64,000 bases of DNA, from NCBI RefSeq assembly GCF_006715005.1, contig NZ_VFMJ01000001.1, positions 5,270,001 to 5,334,000 of the forward strand, given 5' to 3'. Below are positions 57,075 through 64,000 of this stretch, one piece after another (position 1 is the first letter of the stretch; every line of letters begins with the position of its first letter). The position numbers were made by a program, and so were the translations under genes. Below the pieces are notes generated by a model. It ran no database searches, was not told where the DNA came from, and saw only the letters and a program-made list of their open reading frames with translations. This DNA comes from Serratia marcescens. GTDB taxonomy: Bacteria > Pseudomonadota > Gammaproteobacteria > Enterobacterales > Enterobacteriaceae.

Positions 57075-57098
57075 AGCCATCCAGACGTTTTAACTTCC
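57075..57098 (-). promoter_or_regulatory. Candidate MetJ operator of metC
   Basis: Three adjacent octamers resemble the met box AGACGTCT: AGCCATCC, AGACGTTT (7 of 8) and TAACTTCC. They abut a minus-strand TATATT (57075-57070) about 70 bp upstream of metC. E. coli metC is MetJ-repressed. Confidence 0.5.
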
Positions 57099-57338
57099 AG
57101 ATACAGAAACGGCTATAATTGGCTGCCGGGCGCGCCTTTCTCGCCTCATCCTTCTGCCGTGGTGCGAGAGAGAAGCCCATTCCTCGGTCAAGACGCCGTT
57201 CGGCAGCGTGGCCTTGTTGCGTCGTTGTGGGAGAAAAGTAACGAAATAACCCCATAAAAGGGGCGTTTAGCGGTGAACGGGCGCGGATTGGCGCTTTGCC
57301 GCAGGGTTGGCTAAAATTTTCTCGTTTATTTGGTAAAT

Positions 57339-57357
57339 AATAATGAGAACTACTATC
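57339..57357 (+). promoter_or_regulatory. Fur-box-like site upstream of exbB
   Basis: AATAATGAGAACTACTATC matches the 19-bp Fur consensus GATAATGATAATCATTATC at 14 positions. It lies just before a TATGAT -10 candidate (57376-57381), so bound Fur would block the promoter. exbBD is iron-repressed in E. coli. Confidence 0.6.
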
Positions 57358-57432
57358 AATCCCCGGTTGGTTTGATATGATCGCACGCTGAATTATTCCT
57401 TAATTTTGATCGGTAATGGGTGGAGGCACAGC

Positions 57433-58410
57433 GTGAAAACGGCTGGCAAGAATTTAAATCAAGGATCGTTCGGCCAGGGCCGGGCGCAGTGGGGCAAGGT
57501 CTTTGGCCGCAGCCTGATGGCTTCTATGGTGCTGGTCGTGGGGCTGGCCGGCAGCGCGCAGGCAGCGCCGGCGGCCAATCCGGCCGTTACCGAAAGCGTT
57601 GCGCCGACCACCGCGCCGGCACCTGCAGCCGCCGCGCCGGAAAGCATCACGCCGGTGAACCCGGCACCGACGATCCAGCCACCGGAAACCCGCGGCATGG
57701 ACCTGTCCATTTGGGGCATGTACCAGCACGCCGACGCGGTGGTGAAAGCGGTGATGATCGGCCTGGTGCTGGCGTCTATCGTGACTTGGACCATTCTGTT
57801 CGCCAAAGGCAGCGAACTGCTGCGCGCCAAGCGCCGTCTGCGCCGCGAGCAGCTGGCGCTGGCCGAAGCGCGCTCGCTGGATGAGGCTTCCGAGCTGGCG
57901 CAAAACTTCTCCCCGGAGAGCGTCAGTGCTGTCTTGCTGAACGATGCGCAAAATGAGCTGGAGTTGTCTGCGGAATCCAATGACAACAACGGCATCAAAG
58001 AACGTACCGGTTTCCGCCTCGAGCGCCGCGTGGCGGCCTACAGCCGCAACATGGGCCGCGGCAACGGCTTCCTGGCCACCATCGGCGCCATCTCGCCGTT
58101 CGTCGGCCTGTTCGGCACCGTCTGGGGCATCATGAACAGCTTCATCGGCATCGCCCATTCGCAGACTACCAACCTGGCGGTCGTGGCGCCGGGCATCGCA
58201 GAGGCGCTGCTGGCGACCGCGATGGGCCTGGTGGCGGCAATCCCTGCGGTCGTTATCTACAACATCTTCGCCCGCGTTATCAGCGGCCATCGCGCCCAGG
58301 TAGGCGACGTGGCGGCGCAGGTCTTGCTGCTGCAGGGCCGCGATCTGGATCTGGCCGCAACGGCGGAAGCCAAGCGCTCACAGCACGCACACCAACTGCG
58401 GGCGGGGTGA
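57433..58410 (+). CDS. exbB: TonB-system energising protein ExbB (long Serratia form)
   Basis: Pentameric inner-membrane proton channel subunit that powers TonB. It is 325 residues from the GTG at 57433, with GGAGG seven bases before it. The N-terminus has a signal peptide ending GLAGSAQA, then an Ala/Pro-rich periplasmic extension (to about 75), and three transmembrane regions with the conserved [25 protein letters not shown] core. This long, cleaved form is known for S. marcescens and is longer than the 244-residue E. coli K-12 ExbB. exbD follows after 3 bp. Confidence 0.96.
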   Translation: MKTAGKNLNQGSFGQGRAQWGKVFGRSLMASMVLVVGLAGSAQAAPAANPAVTESVAPTTAPAPAAAAPESITPVNPAPTIQPPETRGMDLSIWGMYQHADAVVKAVMIGLVLASIVTWTILFAKGSELLRAKRRLRREQLALAEARSLDEASELAQNFSPESVSAVLLNDAQNELELSAESNDNNGIKERTGFRLERRVAAYSRNMGRGNGFLATIGAISPFVGLFGTVWGIMNSFIGIAHSQTTNLAVVAPGIAEALLATAMGLVAAIPAVVIYNIFARVISGHRAQVGDVAAQVLLLQGRDLDLAATAEAKRSQHAHQLRAG

Positions 58411-58413
58411 GTC

Positions 58414-58836
58414 ATGGCGATGCGCTTAAATGAAGATCTGGACGACAGCGGCGAACTGCATGAAATCAACGTGACGCCGTTTATCGACGTTATGTTGGTG
58501 CTGTTGATCATCTTTATGGTGGCCGCGCCGCTGGCAACGGTAGATATCCGCGTCGATCTGCCGGCCTCCTCCGCCAAACCGCAGCCGCGGCCGGAGAAAC
58601 CGGTGTTCCTGTCGGTGAAGGCCGACAAGCAGCTCTACGTCGGCGATCAGCCGGTGAATGCCGATCAGCTGACTTCGGTGCTGGATCAACGCACTCAGGC
58701 GAACAAAGAAACCACCATCTTCTTCCAGGCGGACAAGAGCGTGGACTATGAAACGCTGATGAGCGTGATGGACACCCTGCGTAAAGCCGGCTACCTGAAA
58801 GTGGGGCTGGTAGGCATGGAAGGCGCCGCCAAGTAG
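58414..58836 (+). CDS. exbD: TonB-system protein ExbD
   Basis: Single-span inner-membrane partner of ExbB and TonB. It is 140 residues. The proton-path aspartate is D25 in NVTPFIDVMLVLLIIF, followed by a periplasmic domain. It starts 3 bp after exbB and ends at a terminator, so exbBD is an operon. Confidence 0.96.
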   Translation: MAMRLNEDLDDSGELHEINVTPFIDVMLVLLIIFMVAAPLATVDIRVDLPASSAKPQPRPEKPVFLSVKADKQLYVGDQPVNADQLTSVLDQRTQANKETTIFFQADKSVDYETLMSVMDTLRKAGYLKVGLVGMEGAAK

Positions 58837-58851
58837 CGGCAGAAAAACGAT

Positions 58852-58876
58852 AAAGGGCGCTCAGGCGCCCTTTTTT
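58852..58876. terminator. Terminator between exbD and scrR
   Basis: The stem GGGCGC / GCGCCC with a TCAG loop is flanked by AAA and TTTTTT. It lies between convergent exbD and scrR. Confidence 0.8.
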
Positions 58877-58882
58877 ATTGAT

Positions 58883-59926
58883 TCACTCCCCGGCCAACAA
58901 CGCCCGGGAACCGGCATGGCGCCAGTGGATGCGGCCCGGCAGATAAAGCGCATGCTGTTCCAGCGGCCGCTCGTCGATGAGCGCGGTCACCTGGTCGAAG
59001 CTATGCTGCGCCAGCGCCCGGCAGTCTTGCGCGACCGTATCTATCTTCAGCGTCATGCAATCGAACAGGTAGTGATCGTCGAAGCTGCACAGGTGGATGT
59101 CGCTCTCCATCAGCTGATGCTGCGTCAGATAACGCAATACCCCTTCCAGCAGGCCACAGGCGGCGGTGAACAGCGCTTTGGGCGGACGCCCCAGCTGTGC
59201 GCACAGCTGAGCGAACATCTCGTAACCCGAACTGGGGTGGTAGCTGCCGTTGATGATCCATTCCGGTTTGCACGTTACGCCGGCGCGCTCCAGGCCAAGC
59301 TGGAAGCCGGCCAGCCGATCGCGGGTCGGCGAAATGCGCGGCTGCCCGCCGAGAAAATAGATCTCATCCGGATGTTGGCGCGCGACCTTTTCCACCAGGT
59401 TGGCGGTCGCATTAACCGAGTCGGTGATCACCAGCGGCAGCTCGGAACCGGCGATCAGGCGGTCCATCTGCACCACCGGCAGCCCGACGTTGATCTTTTG
59501 GTATTCCGCGTCGTTTAGCTGGCTGGAGGCGACGATCAAACCGTCGACCTGCCGCTGCACCAGACTGTTCACCGCCATCATCTCCTGCGCCGGGTTTTCA
59601 TCGGTGCAGGCGATCAACAGCTGCAGACCGGCTTCGCGGCACAGCGTTTCCAGCTCGCGCGAGATCACCGCAAAGCCGTAGTTGGTCATCTCCGGCACCA
59701 CCAGCCCCAGCGTGTGGCTGCGGTTGGAGCGCAAAGATCGGGCGTGGATGCTGGGCTGATAATGGTGTTCGTGCGCCAGCGCCAGAATGCGATCGCGGGT
59801 GTCGTCGGACACCCGGTATTCCTTGCTGCGGCCGTTCAGCACCAGGCTGGCGGTCGATTTCGACACCCCGGCCAGCGTGGCGATGTCACTGATGGTAATG
59901 CGTTTATTTTTTTTCACTGACGCCAT
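58883..59926 (-). CDS. scrR: Sucrose operon repressor ScrR (LacI family)
   Basis: It is 347 residues. The LacI-type HTH ([20 protein letters not shown]) is followed by a hinge ([19 protein letters not shown]) and a periplasmic-binding-like effector domain. The C-terminal half ([20 protein letters not shown]) resembles the known plasmid and Klebsiella ScrR. Fructose or fructose-1-phosphate is the family inducer. It lies at the end of the scr operon, 21 bp after scrB. Confidence 0.93.
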   Translation of the reverse strand: MASVKKNKRITISDIATLAGVSKSTASLVLNGRSKEYRVSDDTRDRILALAHEHHYQPSIHARSLRSNRSHTLGLVVPEMTNYGFAVISRELETLCREAGLQLLIACTDENPAQEMMAVNSLVQRQVDGLIVASSQLNDAEYQKINVGLPVVQMDRLIAGSELPLVITDSVNATANLVEKVARQHPDEIYFLGGQPRISPTRDRLAGFQLGLERAGVTCKPEWIINGSYHPSSGYEMFAQLCAQLGRPPKALFTAACGLLEGVLRYLTQHQLMESDIHLCSFDDHYLFDCMTLKIDTVAQDCRALAQHSFDQVTALIDERPLEQHALYLPGRIHWRHAGSRALLAGE

Positions 59927-59947
59927 CTGAAGTCATCGGAGGATGCG

Positions 59948-61360
59948 TCATTCTAGCATGCATGGCGTCAGCGGCCAGTATTCCAACGCCAGCGCTGTGC
60001 TCCCGTTCAGCCGCAGTTGCGGTTCACCTGCCGGGAAGTAGCGCGCGCTCATCACCGCCTCGCCGTGGTTGATGAAGATCTCCACGCTGGAGCGATCGAA
60101 CAGCAGCTGCAGATGCGTGACCGGGCCGCGCCAGTAACGGTGCTCCGGCCGGCCGTCGGCCAGAGAGGCACGCGTCAGCTGCAGCCGCTCGCCGTCCCAG
60201 TTCAGCGTCATCGCGTCGCCAAAGGCGGCGCTGAACGAGCCCTGCGGCGTCAGCTGCAGCTCCGCGGCGCCCAGCGCATAGGCGGGGGCGTCATCGGCGC
60301 GGCCTCGCCAGTCTTCTCGCTCGCCGCGCAGCTGTTGCAACTCGCGCGCCGGGCGCTGGTGGAGGCGGCCATGCCGCAGCGACAGCTCGCGTGGGCAGGT
60401 CATGGTGTGGATCCAGCCATAACGGCGCGTCGGATGGGCTTCTTCATCTTGCTCGGGCACGCCCATCCAGGCGAACAGCAGGCGGCGGCCATCTTCCGTC
60501 AGCGTCGTCTGGGGCGCGTAGAACTCGAAGCCGGCGTCCAGCTCGTGAAATTCGCCGTGGCTGAAGGCCGCCTGCCGATAATCCAGCTCGCCGAGCAGAT
60601 AGCCGGCCTGATAACGGTTGAGATAGCGTTCCGGCTGCGGCGCCAGCCCCTGCGGGCAGCAGATCAACACGTCGTCGCCGTCCAGCGAGAACAGATCCGG
60701 GCACTCCCACATGTAGCCGAATTCGCCCAGGTCGTTCAGGCCGGAACCGGCGATCTCTCCCAGCGCTTGCCAGTCGCGCAGATCGCTGGAACGCAGCAGC
60801 AGCACCTTGCCGCGATCCTGCAAGTCACGCGCGCCGAGCACCATGTACCAGGCATCCTGATGACGCCACACTTTTGGGTCGCGTACGTGGCCGCTGTAGC
60901 CCTCCGGCAGCGGCAGCACCGGCCCGAGTTTGCGGTATTCGCCCCGATCGCTTTCCTGAGCCAGGCATTGGAAAGCCGTGCGTGAGCCGTCGGGATATTT
61001 CACGTTGCCGGTGTAGATCAGCGTGATTTTGCCTTCCGCTACCACCGCCGAGCCGGAGTAACAGCCGTGGCTGTCGTAACAGGCGCCCGGTGCCAGGGCG
61101 AGCGGCTGATGTTCCCAACGCACTAAATCGATCGACTGCCAGTGTCCCCAGCACTTGTTGCGATGATCGCAGCCCAGCGGATTCCACTGATAGAACAGGT
61201 GATAAACGCCGTTGTGCTGGATAAAGCCGTTGGGATCGTTCAGCAAGCCAACGCTGGGCGCCAGATGCCAGGCCGGGCGGTGGGGATCGCGCAGCGCGAG
61301 TGGCTGGCCGTTCATGACCGCCCGCAGTGCCTGTTTGATTAAGCCGAGTTCTTCCATCAT
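59948..61360 (-). CDS. scrB: Sucrose-6-phosphate hydrolase (GH32)
   Basis: Cleaves sucrose-6-phosphate to glucose-6-phosphate and fructose. It is 470 residues. The start at 61360 overlaps the scrA stop by 4 bases (ATGA), giving translational coupling. A much longer in-frame opening upstream lies inside scrA and was rejected. GH32 active-site motifs are present: LLNDPNGF with nucleophile D42, VRDPKVW, and the acid/base ECPDLF. A C-terminal beta-sandwich domain follows about residue 330. Confidence 0.95.
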   Translation of the reverse strand: MMEELGLIKQALRAVMNGQPLALRDPHRPAWHLAPSVGLLNDPNGFIQHNGVYHLFYQWNPLGCDHRNKCWGHWQSIDLVRWEHQPLALAPGACYDSHGCYSGSAVVAEGKITLIYTGNVKYPDGSRTAFQCLAQESDRGEYRKLGPVLPLPEGYSGHVRDPKVWRHQDAWYMVLGARDLQDRGKVLLLRSSDLRDWQALGEIAGSGLNDLGEFGYMWECPDLFSLDGDDVLICCPQGLAPQPERYLNRYQAGYLLGELDYRQAAFSHGEFHELDAGFEFYAPQTTLTEDGRRLLFAWMGVPEQDEEAHPTRRYGWIHTMTCPRELSLRHGRLHQRPARELQQLRGEREDWRGRADDAPAYALGAAELQLTPQGSFSAAFGDAMTLNWDGERLQLTRASLADGRPEHRYWRGPVTHLQLLFDRSSVEIFINHGEAVMSARYFPAGEPQLRLNGSTALALEYWPLTPCMLE

Positions 61361-62727
61361 TGCGCGTCCGTGTTGTATTTCAGCAGCAGGGAGAGCACGA
61401 AGGCGCTGCCAAAAGCGATTGCCAGGCCGATGATATAGCTGACCAGCGAACTGGCCTGCACGATCGCCATGCCGGGGATCGCCGTCAGCCCGACCGCGTT
61501 CATGCCGACATGGTTGGCCACTACCCAGGCGCCGCCGAGCGCGCCGCCCGCTAGCGCCGCCAGGAAAGGCTTCACGAAGCGCAGGTTGATGCCGAACAGC
61601 GCCGCCTCGGTGATGCCGAGCATGGCGGAAAAGGCCGAAGGCACCGCGATGGCTTTGATTTTGGCGTCGCGGGTTTTGAAATACACCGCCAGGCAGGCGC
61701 CGCCCTGAGCGATGTTGGCCATCGACCAGATCGGCAGCAGGAAGTTGACGCCGATATTGGGGTTGCCGAGTAACCCGGCCTCTACCGCATGGAAACTGTG
61801 GTGAATGCCGGTGATGACGATAGCGGAATAGAGGCCGCCGAACAGCAGCCCGGCGAACCACCCCGCATGGGCAATCAGCGTGCTGAGCACGAAGGAGATG
61901 CCGTCGCCCAGCGCCCGGCCGGCGGGGCCGATAAACAGCAGGGCGACAAAGCCTGAGATGACCACCGTCAGGAACGGCGTCAGGATCAGATCGAGCGCGT
62001 TGGGGATTATCTTGCGCAGCCGCTTTTCCAGCACGCTCATGAACCACACCGTCAGCAGCACCGGGAACACGGTGCCCTGATAGCCGATCATGGCGATGTC
62101 CAGACCGAAGAAGTTCATGGTGTGGAACCCTCCGGCGACGCCCCAGGCGTTGGTCAGCGCCGGATGCGTCAGAATGCCGCCTAGCGTGGCACCCAGATAG
62201 GGGTTGCCGCCGAATTCGCGTGCGGCGGTGAAGCCGATCAGAATCGGCAGGATAATGAACGCCGCCGAGCTGAACATATCCAGCATGATGAACAGCGCGC
62301 TGTTGGCATCGGCCCAGCCATAGGTTTTCACCATGCCGAGCAGCCCCATCAACAGGCCGGAAGCGACGATCGCCGGGATGATCGGCACGAAGATGTTCGA
62401 CAGCAGGCGGGCGATACGCTGCAGCGGGTTGAGCTTTTTCGCCGCAATATCGGCGGCTTCGGCCTTGCTGGATTCGCTGACGCCCGCCGCCTTGATGAAT
62501 TCCGCATGCACCTTGTTGACCAGCCCGGTGCCGAAGATCACCTGGATCTGACCGGCGTTGCTGAAGCAGCCTTTGACGCCGTCCAGTTTGCCGATGGCCT
62601 CTTTATCCACTTTGCTGTCGTCCACCAGTACCAGGCGCAGGCGCGTGGCGCAGTGGGCGGCGCTGGCGATATTCTCTTTACCGCCGAGCAGCGGCAACAG
62701 CGCGTTGGCGATTGCGGTAATGTCCAT
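61357..62727 (-). CDS. scrA: PTS sucrose-specific EIIBC component
   Basis: Inner-membrane transporter and phosphotransferase that brings in sucrose as sucrose-6-phosphate. It is 456 residues. The EIIB domain (1-85) has the phosphocysteine C26 in SAAHCATRLRLVL. The EIIC domain (about 110-456) has about ten hydrophobic segments with GGFHTMNFFGLDIAMIGYQG and GIHHSFHAVEAGLLG. There is no EIIA domain, so EIIA-Glc must be supplied from elsewhere, as for other ScrA proteins. Confidence 0.95.
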   Translation of the reverse strand: MDITAIANALLPLLGGKENIASAAHCATRLRLVLVDDSKVDKEAIGKLDGVKGCFSNAGQIQVIFGTGLVNKVHAEFIKAAGVSESSKAEAADIAAKKLNPLQRIARLLSNIFVPIIPAIVASGLLMGLLGMVKTYGWADANSALFIMLDMFSSAAFIILPILIGFTAAREFGGNPYLGATLGGILTHPALTNAWGVAGGFHTMNFFGLDIAMIGYQGTVFPVLLTVWFMSVLEKRLRKIIPNALDLILTPFLTVVISGFVALLFIGPAGRALGDGISFVLSTLIAHAGWFAGLLFGGLYSAIVITGIHHSFHAVEAGLLGNPNIGVNFLLPIWSMANIAQGGACLAVYFKTRDAKIKAIAVPSAFSAMLGITEAALFGINLRFVKPFLAALAGGALGGAWVVANHVGMNAVGLTAIPGMAIVQASSLVSYIIGLAIAFGSAFVLSLLLKYNTDAQ

Positions 62728-62742
62728 GTTGTCCCCTTGCTA

Positions 62743-62776
62743 AATAAAAATGCCGCTGCGCAGTTTGCGGCGCAGC
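62743..62776 (-). terminator. Intercistronic hairpin between scrY and scrA
   Basis: On the minus strand GCTGCGC / GCGCAGC with an 8-nt loop is followed by GGCATTTTTATTT. It probably acts as a partial terminator that lowers downstream expression relative to the porin. Confidence 0.45.
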
Positions 62777-62790
62777 GACGTGAATCGATG

Positions 62791-64000
62791 TCAGAAGAAA
62801 TACTTGAATCTGGCGCGCATGCCGTAACGTTGGTCGTTGTCGCCGTTGGCTATCTTGTTGTCGGCGTTGGCTTCCAGCAGCGAGACATAGGCCCCCAAAT
62901 ACAAATTGAAATTCTTCATATTCATAATGTTAGGTATCTGATACGACGCATGAACGGTGTGGATGTCGTAGTTGCCCGGTTCGCTGAGCGGGTTGTGGAT
63001 ATCGGCGGCGATCCCGGCGGTATTGAACTCTTTGATATTGTTATGGGCATAGATATAACCCAGTTCGAAGCGCCGCCACAGCACGTTCACGCCGGCGGTG
63101 AAGTCTTGCTCGCCTGACGCATCCAGATAGGCGGTGCTCAGGTTGGCCACCACGCCGTTGTCCGGATCGGCGGCGCTGTTGTTCCAGCTCATCGTCATGC
63201 CGTAGCCGTTGCGCTTGGACTGATCGACGAAGCGGCCCTGGCCGTCCTGATAACCGTAGGCGTTATTCACCACGTTGCTTTCCATTGCCGCCGCGATGCT
63301 GAAGGCGTCTTTTTTCCAGGCGATCACCGGGCGCAAATAGGCGACGTTTTTCTTATTGTCCAGGGCGTTGCCGTGGTAGCTGTTGTCTTGGAACAGCGAA
63401 GTGCCGTCCTCCACCAGCGTGTTCAGCTCGAAATAGACATCACCGGCGTATTTGCTCAACATCAGGTTGCCGCCGCTGCTGCTGCGGCCGCGGCCTTCTT
63501 TCATCATGTAGATATAGCCGAAGCCGTCGGCGTACAGATCGTTGGCGGTATTGCCGGAGTATTGAATGAAGGTGTCCTGGTTCAACGGGAACATGTCGTA
63601 GGCTTCAAAGCGGCCGATTTTGGCTTGCCAGTTCTTTTCATTGCCGAAGAAGAAGGCGGCGTCATCCAGATTCATTTTGCCGGTCATGTCCGCCAGCGGT
63701 TGCACGCTGAAGCCGGAGAAGTTGCCGTCCTGATTGCGGCGGTAGCCGTCCAGCCCGACCAGAATGCGGCCGTTGATATCCCAACGTTCTTTGTTGCCGG
63801 GCTTCCAGTCCTTGTGGTCGCTGCCTTTCAGCGACGTCAGTTGGCCGCTGCGGCTGGCGCCGTCCAGGTTGAACTCCACGTCGCCGTACAGCTTCAGCTC
63901 ATTGAATCCGCTCAATTTCAGCGCGCTGGCCGGGGCAATCGGCGTGGCGGCATGCTGCGCAATCTGCGCGGTTTGCCGTTCGGTGTTGGCGGTGCGTTGT
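62791..64000 (-). CDS. scrY: Sucrose porin ScrY, N-terminus beyond window
   Basis: Outer-membrane trimeric porin for sucrose (LamB-like/ScrY family). The last 402 codons are present. The gene is open to the right edge, so its signal peptide and the start of its periplasmic coiled coil are outside. The visible N-terminal stretch (ERQTAQIAQHAATPIAPASAL) fits the end of that coiled coil. A beta-barrel then begins at LSGFNELKLYGDVEFNLDG and ends in the outer-membrane signature ...RARFKYFF. It is the first visible gene of the scrY-scrA-scrB-scrR order. Confidence 0.93.
   Translation of the reverse strand, partial: QRTANTERQTAQIAQHAATPIAPASALKLSGFNELKLYGDVEFNLDGASRSGQLTSLKGSDHKDWKPGNKERWDINGRILVGLDGYRRNQDGNFSGFSVQPLADMTGKMNLDDAAFFFGNEKNWQAKIGRFEAYDMFPLNQDTFIQYSGNTANDLYADGFGYIYMMKEGRGRSSSGGNLMLSKYAGDVYFELNTLVEDGTSLFQDNSYHGNALDNKKNVAYLRPVIAWKKDAFSIAAAMESNVVNNAYGYQDGQGRFVDQSKRNGYGMTMSWNNSAADPDNGVVANLSTAYLDASGEQDFTAGVNVLWRRFELGYIYAHNNIKEFNTAGIAADIHNPLSEPGNYDIHTVHASYQIPNIMNMKNFNLYLGAYVSLLEANADNKIANGDNDQRYGMRARFKYFF

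Larger units (their letters stand above)
57002..57432. other. Divergent region metC / exbB
   Basis: This 431-bp non-coding region holds met-box-like repeats and a minus-strand TATATT for metC, a plus-strand TATAAT (57114-57119), a CCCC-ATAAAA-GGGG hairpin near 57250, and the Fur-box-like site before exbB. A 65-codon minus-strand frame (57058-57255) crosses these signals and was not called. Confidence 0.6.

Noticed and set aside
57058-57255. 65-codon minus-strand frame upstream of metC
   Set aside because: It overlaps the metC promoter signals on the same strand and has a basic, low-complexity translation.
61361-62047. N-terminal extension of scrB into scrA
   Set aside because: The frame is open upstream, but that part lies inside scrA and is unlike GH32. 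The coupled ATG at 61360 gives the family start.

Overview
The window is a contiguous piece of an enterobacterial chromosome. Gene content, gene order and GC-rich codon use point to Serratia, most likely the S. marcescens group. Nearly every gene has a close Escherichia coli counterpart from the rpsU-dnaG to tolC-parE-parC and yqhD-metC-exbBD neighbourhoods. ExbB carries the long N-terminal extension with signal peptide known from Serratia. This assignment rests on family knowledge, not on a database search. No rRNA, tRNA, CRISPR array, insertion sequence or prophage is visible.

Layout. 1-14.2 kb holds housekeeping genes: dnaG (cut by the window edge) and rpsU on the minus strand, then tsaD, plsY, folB, uppP, cca, ygiM, ygiF-glnE-hldE, ubiK, and ribB behind an FMN riboswitch. 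14.2-19.4 kb holds a secreted alkaline phosphatase, the DOPA-dioxygenase-like ygiD, a 0.7 kb non-genic island built of two inverted structured repeats, and ygiC-ygiB. 19.8-26.0 kb is a glycerol/dihydroxyacetone module: gldA-dhaK-dhaL-dhaM with the convergent regulator dhaR. 26.2-39.5 kb holds tolC, the nudF-yqiB-cpdA-yqiA-parE cluster, a LysR gene, ygiN-mdaB, parC, plsC and ftsP. 39.5-46.5 kb is a nucleoside region: a LysR gene divergent from xapA-xapB, then an uncharacterised NCS1 permease-PfkB kinase operon facing a GntR regulator. 46.6-55.7 kb holds ygiQ, emtA, yqhD-dkgA with the divergent AraC regulator, an MDR oxidoreductase divergent from a LysR gene, and yghB. 55.8-58.8 kb holds metC and the divergent exbB-exbD pair behind a Fur-box-like site. 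58.9-64 kb is a sucrose PTS operon, scrY (partial)-scrA-scrB-scrR, on the minus strand.

How the parts work together. GldA oxidises glycerol to dihydroxyacetone. DhaKLM phosphorylates it using PEP through the PTS, and DhaR reads the state of DhaK/DhaL. ScrY imports sucrose across the outer membrane, ScrA phosphorylates it using EIIA-Glc encoded elsewhere, ScrB cleaves it and ScrR represses. ExbB-ExbD energise TonB-dependent uptake. Several strong DNA dyads sit in front of the regulated operons and are listed separately. The least explained parts are the inverted structured repeat island (16976-17456), an orphan intrinsic terminator at 45485-45534, and the substrate of the permease-kinase operon.
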